Origin: Candidatus Gastranaerophilales bacterium
GTDB taxonomy: Bacteria; Cyanobacteriota; Vampirovibrionia; Gastranaerophilales; Gastranaerophilaceae
Assembly: GCA_944326425.1 (NCBI GenBank)
Contig: CALVDX010000003.1
Location: forward strand, 94,983-158,982
Direction: 5' to 3'
Length of the DNA stretch: 64,000 nt
Program-made: the position numbers and the translations under genes
In this document: piece by piece, positions 57,401 to 64,000 of the stretch
Numbering within the stretch: position 1 is the stretch's first letter
Layout of the letters: each line of letters starts with the position of its first letter
Notes under the pieces: model-generated
The model's input: only the letters and a program-made list of their open reading frames with translations
The model's database searches: none
What the model was told of the DNA's origin: nothing

Positions 57401-60400
57401 AGTGGGATTAGTAAAAGTGACGACTTCAGTCTTAGTAGTAACGTTAGTAATAGTATTGGTAATAGTGTTAGTAATGATTTGAGTAGAGACGATAACGTTG
57501 GTCGTCGTGGATCCGGAAGTAACAGTAACGACGGCAGTAGCTGTCGCGATGGAAGTAACAGTAGCGACGGCGGTAGCCGTGACAATGGAAGTAACCGTAG
57601 CGATTGCCGTAGCCGTGGTAGTAACGGTGAGAGTTTGAGTGGAGATAGCAGTAGAAGTAGTAGTAACAGTGAGAGTTTGAGTGGAGATAGCAGTAGAAGT
57701 AGTAGTAACAGTGAGAGTTTGAGTAGAAACAGCGGTGGTCGTGGCAATGGAAGTAACTGTAATCATAGCGGTAGATGTAGTAATTGCCGTTGCAGTTGCC
57801 GTTGTAGTAATAGTATACGTGTGAACAGTAAAGTCGATTCTTTCGGTAACCTTTGTAACAATAGAGCCCTGATTGAGGTTGAGTCCGAGGTTAGAAGAAA
57901 GGGATCCGGAGAGAGCCACGCCGGAGATAGCGACGTACCCGTCCTGGAGAGTAAATTCACCACCTGCAGAAGTAACAGCGTCCTGAATATCAGCAAGAGT
58001 AGAATTGCCGGAGAAATTGAACCCTGTAACAGTTCCGTTGTGGTTGATTGTGAGGTACTGAGTACCGGAGATACCTAAATCAGAAAGCGTCGTTTCTAAA
58101 GAAGCAGTAGTAGAGACTTTAGCGGTAATAGATTTAGAGATAAGCGTTTGCGAGTTAACAACGGTCATATAAGCAGAGGTAGTAATACCAAGCGCATCAG
58201 CAAGAGATCCGTTAATAACCCCGTTGGAAATAGAAATTTGCCCGTCCGGTGAAATAGAAGCATCAAGCCCATAAGCTTTAAGCTGAGAAATAAGATCGGC
58301 AACTGTTGCGTTAGCTGCTAATGTTTGATTAGCCGCAATCGTATTACCGAAAGTATCAAGTACATTAAATATCTTGCCGGCAACATTAACGCCATAATCA
58401 GAGAATCTGGAGTTTTCATCGGCAATAGCACCGGATTCATACTGCAGATTAGCAGAATTTATTGTAGTACCGTTAACGGTTGTCGGGGTAAACCCAAGCG
58501 CAGTAAGCAGCGAGCCGGAGATACCTGTCCCTATAATATCAACCTCACCGCCTTCACCTAAATAAAACTCCCCGCCATTAGATGTAATATAGTTTTTAAC
58601 ATCATTAAGCGTAGAATTACCGTTAAGTGAATAATTCTTGCCATCAATAGTAAGTGAATATGAACCGTTAAATCCCATACTTGCAAGTGTGGAATCAAGC
58701 GTTGCAGATGTTACGGAGGAAGCATAAAGCTTAGAACTTGTCTGCTCAGTAACCATAACCTGTGTCCCGGATTGGACTTTCTTAATCCCTACAGCATCTG
58801 CAAATGAACCGGAAATAACGCCGTCTCCCTCAATAGATATAACCCCGTTGTTAATAGACATTGTAAGCCCGTAAGCCCCAAGAGTATTAGCAATATCACC
58901 AAGAGATGTAGTTGCCGATAGGTTTTGAGTAGCAAGCGCCTCACCATACTGGTTAGAAATAATGAGCGAAGAAGCCCCTAAACCTAAATCCGCCAGAGTA
59001 GTAGATTCAGTCGCGGTGTAGTGAATAGTGTATGTAAGATTGCCGGTAACAAGATTTGTCCCGTCAACAGTCTCTTCAGTTAGTTTAAGAGCAGATATAA
59101 GGGAGCCCGAGAGTTTTTCAACGCCGGATATTTCAACATATCCGGTATCCGAAATAGAGAAGGATCCGCCAGCGGCTTCGATAGCCGCTTGAAAATCTCC
59201 GAGTGTAGAATTAGCATTGAAATTTTTTGTAGTAGTAGCCCCACCCGCAGTAATAGAGAGTGAGTAGTTTCCGTTCAGTCCTAAGGAAGCAAGAGTGGAG
59301 GTAGCGGAAGCAATCTGTGTTTTGGTACCTTGCAGAATATTGGATTCAGCAACAGTGCCGGAAATTTCAGACCCGGATTCTACGTAAGAAAGACCGAGAG
59401 CAGTAGCAAGCTTACCGGAAATTAGACCGTCGCCATCGATGGAGATGACACCTTCGTCTGAGATGGAGCCTGTGATGCCGTATTGTTTGAGGGAGTTAAA
59501 CCATTGCTCGATGGTGGTATTTTCAGAAACAGCGAGACCGTTCTGCACAACTTCAGCGCGCTTGTTGAGTACAGAGTAAGAGAGGTCGGAGCCTGAGATA
59601 CCAAGCTCACCAAAGGTAGTACTGGTGGAAGCTGTAAGTGTAGAGGTATACTTGAGAGCGGAACTGGTCATATCGGTGCCGTTAACTTTTTCAGGGGTAA
59701 GCCCGAGTCCGTCGATGACACCTCCGGAGAGGTAGAGTTTATCAATATCTCCCGTTATAGAAATAATGCCGTCTGCGTCAATGGAGATATCGGCATTCAT
59801 ACCATTTTGAGCGGCATAGGCTTCAATTTGGTTAAAGACCTCGCCAAGGGTTGAAGAAGCAGAGGAATTGACTGTTTTAGACGAAGAGCCGTTATTTAAA
59901 ACAAGGCTGTAGTTAGAGAATGAAGTATTAATGTCACCAAGTTTGCTGTTTTCTGTTATTACATCAGTTTTGATATATGATAATCCGCCGGTACTAGATG
60001 TAACAGAATCGACCTTCTCAACCAGTCCGAGGGCAGTAATGATATTAGAGCCGCCGTCGATTTCTTTGATATCGATACCTGAGATAGTGATAAAGCCGTC
60101 AGCGTCCATGGAAGCGGAGGCCCCTGAAGCGGCATAGTTGTCATTAATGTAATCCAGAAATGTTTGCACTGTGGCGCCAGCACCAAAGTTTAAATTAACC
60201 TGCTGTTGATTGATATTTATTGCACCGTTTTGTACTCCTATATCGCTCAATAATGTAGTCGGTTTAATCGTTACATAACCTTCCGTCATTAACCGGTCTG
60301 ATTCGAATCCCTCTACTGTCTTGAATTCAAGCCCCAAAGAATCAAAAAGTTTTGTCGTTCCGTCATCTGCTTCAAATATGTTGGTCGCAATCGTAAACCG

Positions 60401-60946
60401 CCCGTTACTTTCATCATAATTTGCCGTTATACCTATATCCGACAACTTATTAACAAGTGTTTCTATCGTATCACTGTTACCTATTTCTATCTCTCTGTTG
60501 TTTAATGAAACATAGCCCGTCTCTACTCCCAAAACACTGAGTTTTGTAGTAGCAGCAGCTGTATTAGTTACTGTTACAGTCCTTCTTACTGCAGTATTTA
60601 CCTTTGTATTGCTTGCGACCTGTGTTACACCTACTTCATAAGTATCACGCGCTGCAGACGGTGTCGCCGTTGCGGTTACTTTCCCCGGGTTCGATGAATT
60701 AGCCAGATTCTGTACAAATAAATCCATTGAATCCGTTCCAAATTTCGCATCCGTTAATCTCTCTAATGCACTCCTGAATGATGTGAAATAACTCTTTATC
60801 CCGCTTACCACATCCTTTAATGCAACAACAGCACTCTTCTCCTCTTCCAATTGTTCAACTTTTGCATTTCTGAGCGCGGTAAGTGCACTGACCCACGAGC
60901 CAGTGTCCAAACCTGTTACTAATCCACTAAACGATATTACGCTCAA
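51443..60946 (-). CDS. fliD: Giant FliD-like flagellar filament cap protein with about 21 tandem beta modules
   Basis: 3,167 residues against about 400-700 for usual FliD. The N-terminus (ISFSGLVTGLDTGSWVSALT, then VEQLEEEKSAVVALKDVVSG) is a FliD_N domain. The last 250 residues (ISSLT-like DVSRIEGLTVNIKD, then TQGIIDAVQETLDAYNTLIS and a terminal coiled coil) are FliD_C. Between them lie about 21 modules of 70-90 residues resembling the flagellin hook IN motif, each ending GGSSNLVSALGL-like. Three Thr/Val/Ser-rich segments interrupt them (about 1035-1250, 1402-1457 and 1584-1850). FliD caps the growing filament and can bind mucin. The TTG at 60946 has AGGAG 9 bp upstream, better than the TTG at 60994. 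No other flagellar gene is nearby. Confidence 0.82.
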   Translation of the reverse strand: MSVISFSGLVTGLDTGSWVSALTALRNAKVEQLEEEKSAVVALKDVVSGIKSYFTSFRSALERLTDAKFGTDSMDLFVQNLANSSNPGKVTATATPSAARDTYEVGVTQVASNTKVNTAVRRTVTVTNTAAATTKLSVLGVETGYVSLNNREIEIGNSDTIETLVNKLSDIGITANYDESNGRFTIATNIFEADDGTTKLFDSLGLEFKTVEGFESDRLMTEGYVTIKPTTLLSDIGVQNGAININQQQVNLNFGAGATVQTFLDYINDNYAASGASASMDADGFITISGIDIKEIDGGSNIITALGLVEKVDSVTSSTGGLSYIKTDVITENSKLGDINTSFSNYSLVLNNGSSSKTVNSSASSTLGEVFNQIEAYAAQNGMNADISIDADGIISITGDIDKLYLSGGVIDGLGLTPEKVNGTDMTSSALKYTSTLTASTSTTFGELGISGSDLSYSVLNKRAEVVQNGLAVSENTTIEQWFNSLKQYGITGSISDEGVISIDGDGLISGKLATALGLSYVESGSEISGTVAESNILQGTKTQIASATSTLASLGLNGNYSLSITAGGATTTKNFNANSTLGDFQAAIEAAGGSFSISDTGYVEISGVEKLSGSLISALKLTEETVDGTNLVTGNLTYTIHYTATESTTLADLGLGASSLIISNQYGEALATQNLSATTSLGDIANTLGAYGLTMSINNGVISIEGDGVISGSFADAVGIKKVQSGTQVMVTEQTSSKLYASSVTSATLDSTLASMGFNGSYSLTIDGKNYSLNGNSTLNDVKNYITSNGGEFYLGEGGEVDIIGTGISGSLLTALGFTPTTVNGTTINSANLQYESGAIADENSRFSDYGVNVAGKIFNVLDTFGNTIAANQTLAANATVADLISQLKAYGLDASISPDGQISISNGVINGSLADALGITTSAYMTVVNSQTLISKSITAKVSTTASLETTLSDLGISGTQYLTINHNGTVTGFNFSGNSTLADIQDAVTSAGGEFTLQDGYVAISGVALSGSLSSNLGLNLNQGSIVTKVTERIDFTVHTYTITTTATATAITTSTAMITVTSIATTTAVSTQTLTVTTTSTAISTQTLTVTTTSTAISTQTLTVTTTATAIATVTSIVTATAVATVTSIATATAVVTVTSGSTTTNVIVSTQIITNTITNTITNVTTKTEVVTFTNPTTSTEILTQTSYTTNTIVTSQTITNAASSTEVIFNTTYVTTTNVTTKTITNSASSTETIYNSQTITYQQAVPITEDTKLGELVDFSRLFTFTNPGTSGGGVSVGSGGDLSSNVFSSAVEHFTFTLVGVTVPGFSFEVSSTDTIKDYFDKFQNALDGIGLSSLTGLEVSFDISDDGSLQVHYNSDTGGIVPEGYYILEAAFGKPVSTSSFYQAATDKYLITQTYAAMARPQTFTTVVTPTTETVITLSTASTLYTTTDIVRTTVTTETIIHTMTIISTGEAVADHVTINLNSMIVDSGSTNVNGSSKLVDLVGGLSNGTDFTMRFLFKEGDVIRVSSSTGIKAYTVRSTSTLSNFAVFLNNAGVVASIAQTNALMISGLESVTMLSSTGSSFVELLYQKDDPVVTTTTLKQTITEETTLHMMRTMYTNTTGKITLTPDTTTITHNTSSTITQSITTTSTQTNVTTQTITHNTSSTQTLYTTTTYTQTNVTTQTITHNGSTTEIQTIYTDVTSRVTTTMRTTSTLVNTQTVVEHNTEAATKTITTTSSSTAVRTVTSTQTVRATVTTVTTKTNIQSKTVTTITTNTNVQSKTVTVITTNTNIQSKTVTTTATTTVVKTDTDITTMTSIRTTTEKTTSTYIEQITVQVTLTDTETMAYRSDQKTYTTTSTTFSTPDTLLSQIGVSNGTVNKVSGGSSSAIFTVTSTSTLSNFIVALNKNGFNAEFTNGRLVITSNDDSTISGGSSNLVSALGLSTITASATYYQNSTSNVFDNRKTTPLTGTTKLEDFLPTLSDRILNVNTTNGNLSHTFAASDTLDDVISYLNSIGINSSISNGKFSAAAELFEFSLSGTLAEYLLGENPSFTTTTATSAWSATLPESINTVPINGTTKLVYLGITEGTIKIYDNGNYISRVFNVNADTTIDDLFTALDSYGIQAELKNGQIYLSADSDMYIMNETSDLVTKLGFTINKDINTVFTSTTSKTLEYDTVYTITSSTTMADLGFNNNAELRLTVDGVIYSLAFGNNETVQNVLDTLAVYGIDASIDSNGKLSANADLHDFKLGGELGNILTSNSANYTNFDTVTGYHGQMNESVTDVVINNDTKLVDLEVSTGAIKVYDNGTWINTAISINENTSIGDLINALAGYGLDAKLENGKLVVSSDSDKYITDESSNLVSKLGLTTRTQDSAKLYDQTNSKTLTVVTTHTTDETTTLRDLGLGSGASLRVEIDGVVQTIGFSADENVGDIIDALGALGIDAEINNGTLSATSTDATFKLTGTLASYITGNAPTYITTEKVVSYISPAHTDDVKYIANGSTKITDLGVSAGYINLLKDGEIITSIAIEDNTTISQFFSALSPYGVAANINSNGEITIQSIGDITLKDGTSNLVSAWGLDDNIVKATYHGTTEVLEDEVYVATEDTLASYFDTADSKAKGSLYISVYDQDGNLSNSVINIEEDDTLGDVLEKFQNIGVTAYMQDGVITIHNGLGKVEVTGGSSNLIDNLKIQANGVEQWMQNDDPITVVSDEIRYLSIVNYADNSTTLETLDVTSGDFSIGVNGAIVNVYVDSTDTLQNVISRISSATNGSVTASLTSDGRFTLEAADGVELLIGTSTDTTNIATIFNLTSNGTNKITGETSLYKASAASKITQSGIFRLGDVTEGTFTIGNAEFTITSETTIASLVNEINRNEAANATVYWDNINGKMVITSNSLGASYVNIQSGTSNIAEIFGLVTFDDNGVERLATYNQALGNNAIVTINGTRIVATSNTITSDVSRIEGLTVNIKDVTEGEYVTITVERDTQGIIDAVQETLDAYNTLISELTSALSISGDLHGDTALNGLKNQITSMLTSKGTNGTTKFRNLAAVGISTEGASSAMTADIYSLYLDTEKFTNALNESENDVKLLLVGTVDNPGIFTRVENLVEEMLSTGGYFTTKNNAINRDIANYDNQIAKASAKVDFYKSMLENKFSNMELLYSNMKSNYSNFISGSIV
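57618..57743 (-). repeat. Three 42-bp direct repeats inside the fliD-like gene
   Basis: Near-identical 42-bp units start at 57618, 57660 and 57702 and encode repeats of TVTTTSTAISTQTL (14 residues). Near identity at the DNA level points to recent slippage or unequal exchange. Confidence 0.9.
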
Positions 60947-61513
60947 CTTAAAAGTCTCCTGTCGTTTAATTTGAATATTTCTAAGTACGTCCAAGCGTCC
61001 CTGAACTCATAAGTACTTAGTTCTGTCTATAATAATCTATTCCACTTTACTAAATTTTTATAACAATTATCTTAACAATTCTTAATGGTTTTGCAGGCGT
61101 CCCAGAGCCCCCTGAAAATAACCAGCCGCATAATCGTAATTACAAGGCTTTACAGGTACATCTGTTGACTGCCTTGTTGTCAGCCTTTGGCTTTGCCGGT
61201 GTATCCTTGCGGGTCAGTGTTGTTAACAACACTTGTCCGACTCATAAGAAAGCCGTTCTAATACTAAACCACCAATAGTATTTGTCTTTATTATGAATAT
61301 GTTACTTATATAATTTGTATAGTGGATGTATATAACTATACTATTTTTTTTTGAGTTTGGCAAGATATTTTTGCGAAGAAATGGTAGAAACAGCCCCGAT
61401 CCCGCTCTGTTTGGCTCTTCCAGAGAAAGTGCACAGAAAACCGCCAAACGACCAAAAAGCCTTACCATCGTACACTTTCTTCTTCCACTCCGGCAAGAAA
61501 AAAAAATTTCTCC
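60947..61513. other. 567-bp intergenic region upstream of the fliD-like gene
   Basis: Presumably contains the promoter of the fliD-like gene and the end of the amidase transcript. Interleaved complementary segments are visible: GTTTGGC (61409-61415) with GCCAAAC (61443-61449), and AGAAAGTG (61424-61431) with CACTTTCT (61473-61480). Together they could form a pseudoknot or alternative stems. Short ORFs here lack support. No clear sigma-28 promoter is seen. Confidence 0.5.
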
Positions 61514-63514
61514 CTAATTTCTCGCCCCGTTATAAAAATAACTAGTTAACTTGGAGAAAAAGTCGCGGCAGCGGGTGCCAAAAGTCCTTGGCGCCGGCTC
61601 AGCTTCCTCATAATCGCCGGATGCAAATATATTTACCGTTTTCTCCTCCTCCATTATATCCTGTTTTATAACTCTGGGCGGACGCTTTACACGCTTCTTC
61701 TTCCCGCGCGGACGGTACCACTTTGTATCGTCTTTATCTATTACATAAATAGCTTCCTGCTGGTATTTCTCCCGCACTGACGTATCTAAAAACGGCTTTT
61801 CTTCATTTACTCCGCTCTCCTCTGCGTCCTCATTCTCCGTGCGTTTAAATAATTTACCGAAGAAATTACCCTTTTTCTCCGCCGGCAGTGTATCAAAAGA
61901 TGGTTCGGGCTGTGACTCTTTAAGTTCAGGCGCCGGTGTATTATCTATAGATTCTTCAAAATCGTCCGGCACCTCCTGCGGCTTAACCTTCACCCGCCGT
62001 TTTTCACGTTTTGGGTTATTTACATTTTTATCTTCTGTTTTCTTATAAAACTCATACCACTTACGGCCGCTAACATCAGACTTTGACTTACCCGCAGACG
62101 GAGGATTTGTAATCTGCCCCGAGGACTCTGAATTCTGTTTACCGGACACATATTTTACTACCCCTGCAGTAATCCCGTCTGCCGCATTAACCGCAAATTT
62201 ATCACTCCTGTATATCACAGAATCAGACGGATTTACCATACTGCACAAGTCTATACTTACACCTAAATATTCACCCGGCTGCAGCACCTCTAACCCTGCA
62301 CGCTTAACCCCGGCATCAGCCGTAGACAGCTTCGATATTAATCCGCTTTTTATACTTTCCGCCAAATTCTTTGCACTCTCATTGTAATAATATACTCCCG
62401 TTCCGTTATTTAACAACGGGTTTTCTCCCTGCGGCACCGAATTCATGTGTATACTTATAAAAATATTAGCATTGTTCGCCTTTGCCATCTTTACACGATC
62501 CGACTGCGGAATATCATAATCCGTATTCCTCGTCAAATATACTGATGCTCCCTTCTCCTCCAAGGCTTTTTTTAATTGAAGTGCTACCTGAAGGTTTATA
62601 TCCTTCTCCTTATCCCTGAACATTCCGGATGCGCCTGTATCCGCTCCGCCATGCCCCGCATCGACTACTATACTGAAACCGCCAAGCGGTTTGCTTAAGT
62701 CACGCTTAACTCCCTTCATCAGCAACGTAAAATCACCATTTATAAATTCCGTACTGTATTTGACAAGTTCATGCTTTGCAACCTTCAGGATAAGTGTCTC
62801 GTCGTTCATCCCCGCTACGTTAAAGATATTAATGATTAACTCGTTAGGATTATCTATTACTTCGTAAGGAAGATTGTGCGAAAATGCCACCCTGTATAAT
62901 GATAAATCAGGTATATTCTTGTCATCTATATTATAAAAATCAGCTAAATGCGGGGCCGCAGGATACCCAGCCCTATCATAAGCCATCCTTACATCTTTTT
63001 TATTAACCCACCCGTAACGGGTCGGAGTTAAGTAAACTTTGAAAAAATCCCCCTGACGACCGTCAACTATTAAATACGTGTTCTCCGACAGATGCGAAAG
63101 TATTTCCATATCATTACTCTCAGGAACATTATATAACGGAACATCTTCCCCAACTGTCACAAATGTCGTCTTGCCTAACTGGGTTAATACCGCCGGCTTC
63201 GGAGCTTCCGGTCTGCTCTTTTGCTTTATTATATAATACTGTTTTATCGTACAATTCCCGCCTTTACATACCTTCAAAAAAACCTGGTTTCGGCCGGCCG
63301 GTACAGGTATATTCACAACAAATGCCCCGTTAGATGCTGACTTGACTTCCTCATTCTGACAGTACAATGTCTCGCCGCTGTCCAATACTCCCATAAAATA
63401 AACATTGTCATGCTCTGTTCTGTTATATTTCCCCTGAGGATACACAAAATCAGCCGCACTCGCTACTCCGCATACAAATACAGTAATTCCCAATAAAGCC
63501 AATATCTTCTTCAT
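61514..63514 (-). CDS. N-acetylmuramoyl-L-alanine amidase (Amidase_3) with SH3-like domain
   Basis: 666 residues. A signal peptide (MKKILALLGITVFVCGVASA) is followed by a beta domain to about 105 and an SH3-like domain (about 115-180, ending KVYLTPTRYGWVNKKDV). An AMIN-like region precedes the zinc amidase domain (about 280-465): IVVDAGHGGADTGASG, Glu in KEKDINLQVALQLKKALEE, ISIHMNSVP and GVYYYN. It cleaves the amide between MurNAc and the stem peptide, usually for cell separation. The last 200 residues are Lys/Glu/Pro-rich and likely disordered. The 3' end lies 567 bp upstream of the fliD-like gene. Confidence 0.92.
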   Translation of the reverse strand: MKKILALLGITVFVCGVASAADFVYPQGKYNRTEHDNVYFMGVLDSGETLYCQNEEVKSASNGAFVVNIPVPAGRNQVFLKVCKGGNCTIKQYYIIKQKSRPEAPKPAVLTQLGKTTFVTVGEDVPLYNVPESNDMEILSHLSENTYLIVDGRQGDFFKVYLTPTRYGWVNKKDVRMAYDRAGYPAAPHLADFYNIDDKNIPDLSLYRVAFSHNLPYEVIDNPNELIINIFNVAGMNDETLILKVAKHELVKYSTEFINGDFTLLMKGVKRDLSKPLGGFSIVVDAGHGGADTGASGMFRDKEKDINLQVALQLKKALEEKGASVYLTRNTDYDIPQSDRVKMAKANNANIFISIHMNSVPQGENPLLNNGTGVYYYNESAKNLAESIKSGLISKLSTADAGVKRAGLEVLQPGEYLGVSIDLCSMVNPSDSVIYRSDKFAVNAADGITAGVVKYVSGKQNSESSGQITNPPSAGKSKSDVSGRKWYEFYKKTEDKNVNNPKREKRRVKVKPQEVPDDFEESIDNTPAPELKESQPEPSFDTLPAEKKGNFFGKLFKRTENEDAEESGVNEEKPFLDTSVREKYQQEAIYVIDKDDTKWYRPRGKKKRVKRPPRVIKQDIMEEEKTVNIFASGDYEEAEPAPRTFGTRCRDFFSKLTSYFYNGARN

Positions 63515-63755
63515 ACCGGAATTATATTATAAAACCAGACCTTCGGCAAGGGGGGAATTATTCTCTCTTTCTTCCCTGTTTATCGCTCTTGCAGGGTTAT
63601 TGGCTGAAGAATCCGGCACATGCCGACAAGCAGTACAGCTTCCCGTGAATTAATACTATTTTTGAAAAATGTGAGAATAATGTGAGAATAGTAGAAAAAG
63701 CCCCGGATAATAAAATAATTCAGTTCCCGCAAAAACATTGCAGTAACTGAATTTA

Positions 63756-63832
63756 AACTGGAGCGGAAGACGGGACTCTCTTGCTCACTCGCGTTAAACG
63801 GCGTTTCGGGCAAAGACTCCCGCTTTGCCCTT
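63756..63832 (-). repeat. 77-bp direct repeat, copy 1 (interspersed module with tRNA 3'-like end)
   Basis: Identical to 63924-64000 at 168-bp offset. Read on the minus strand it ends AGTCCCGTCTTCCGCTCCAG, which resembles the T-arm and acceptor 3' half of a tRNA-Ser type gene. The rest (extending to 63852) is the module also present at 23230-23303. Confidence 0.85.
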
Positions 63833-63923
63833 CAGCCTCTGCTCGTTCGCGCCAAACCCGAAACAAGCGGGTTTTCGCCCGCCTCTTCCTTTATACAAAA
63901 AAAAAGCCCCAAAGGACTCTTTT

Positions 63924-64000
63924 AACTGGAGCGGAAGACGGGACTCTCTTGCTCACTCGCGTTAAACGGCGTTTCGGGCAAAGACTCCCGCTTTGCCCTT
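63924..64000 (-). repeat. 77-bp direct repeat, copy 2 (cut by window edge)
   Basis: Second identical copy, with the same tRNA 3'-like segment; it continues beyond the window. Confidence 0.85.

Larger units (their letters stand above)
63515..64000. other. Repeat-bearing intergenic region at the right window edge
   Basis: The left half is AT-rich, with the amidase promoter presumably near 63520-63700, and shows no supported ORF. The right half holds two 77-bp direct repeats. The region runs off the window. Confidence 0.6.

Noticed and set aside
57200..58078. A 292-codon plus-strand ORF rich in Ser, Asn, Arg and Cys inside the fliD-like gene
   Set aside because: It is antisense to Thr/Val-rich low-complexity coding sequence, which leaves the opposite frame open by composition; it has no independent ribosome site or domain.
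61223..61468. An 81-codon minus-strand ORF and overlapping plus-strand ORFs upstream of the fliD-like gene
   Set aside because: No ribosome binding site or domain; the region consists of interleaved inverted repeats that explain the openness equally well.
63756..63800. tRNA-Ser gene
   Set aside because: Only the 3' 20 bases resemble a tRNA; no D arm or anticodon arm follows.
63580..63813. A 77-codon minus-strand ORF at the right edge
   Set aside because: Runs into the interspersed repeat module and lacks any coding signature.

Overview
The window looks like a chromosomal segment of a low-GC, non-photosynthetic relative of the cyanobacteria, most likely a gut Melainabacterium (Gastranaerophilales type). 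This is inferred from several features. lpxA implies lipid A and therefore an outer membrane. There is a cyanobacterial-type Ski2-like helicase with a DSHCT-like tail, a CsaB-family pyruvyltransferase, a RecG with a long N-terminal extension, a CHASE2-adenylate cyclase, and many small lineage-specific proteins. No phage, insertion sequence or CRISPR array is recognisable.

Layout. 0-2.4 kb: 3'-truncated infA, then surE and prs on the minus strand. 2.4-7.8 kb: a small membrane protein and a very large repeat/HD-domain protein split by one in-frame stop codon. 8-14.6 kb: Ski2-like helicase, a degenerate AICAR-transformylase-like gene coupled to a class A penicillin-binding protein, a YkgJ-like Cys cluster protein and a TM2 protein. 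14.6-18.4 kb: a nonsense-disrupted small secreted gene, tRNA-Lys, folP-lpxA, a small membrane protein, tRNA-Pro and a tiny ORF. 18.4-23 kb: eno, leuC, then two lineage-specific plus-strand genes, the first behind a pentanucleotide TATAAT array. 23.4-26.1 kb: rpsE-rpmD-rplO-secY, a detached piece of the spc operon. 26.3-34.1 kb: a zinc-ribbon/degenerate cyclase protein, a TPR-glycosyltransferase, two paralogous exported proteins and a TPR protein. 34.3-41.2 kb: dapA, secD-secF, a radical SAM protein, a small ORF and an ADP-forming acyl-CoA synthetase. 41.5-45.8 kb: recG and a CHASE2 cyclase. 45.8-51.3 kb: eda-kdgK-csaB followed by pyrH-frr-cdsA-rnc. 51.4-63.5 kb: a giant FliD-like protein of about 3,167 residues and a cell-wall amidase. 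The right edge holds direct repeats.

Gene groups make biological sense together: pyrH-frr-cdsA-rnc is a housekeeping operon, eda-kdgK make up the lower Entner-Doudoroff/KDG route, and secY, secD and secF serve protein export. LpxA, CdsA, PBP1A, the amidase and CsaB build or remodel the envelope. The most unusual element is the giant FliD-like protein: filament-cap N- and C-terminal domains bracket about 21 tandem beta modules, interrupted by three Thr/Val/Ser-rich stretches. Other points of note are the two single-stop gene disruptions, the overlapping -10-box microsatellite with a start-codon-sequestering inverted repeat just downstream, a degenerate PurH-like protein, Cys-rich C-terminal tails on two metabolic enzymes, and interspersed palindromic repeat modules shared by distant intergenic regions.
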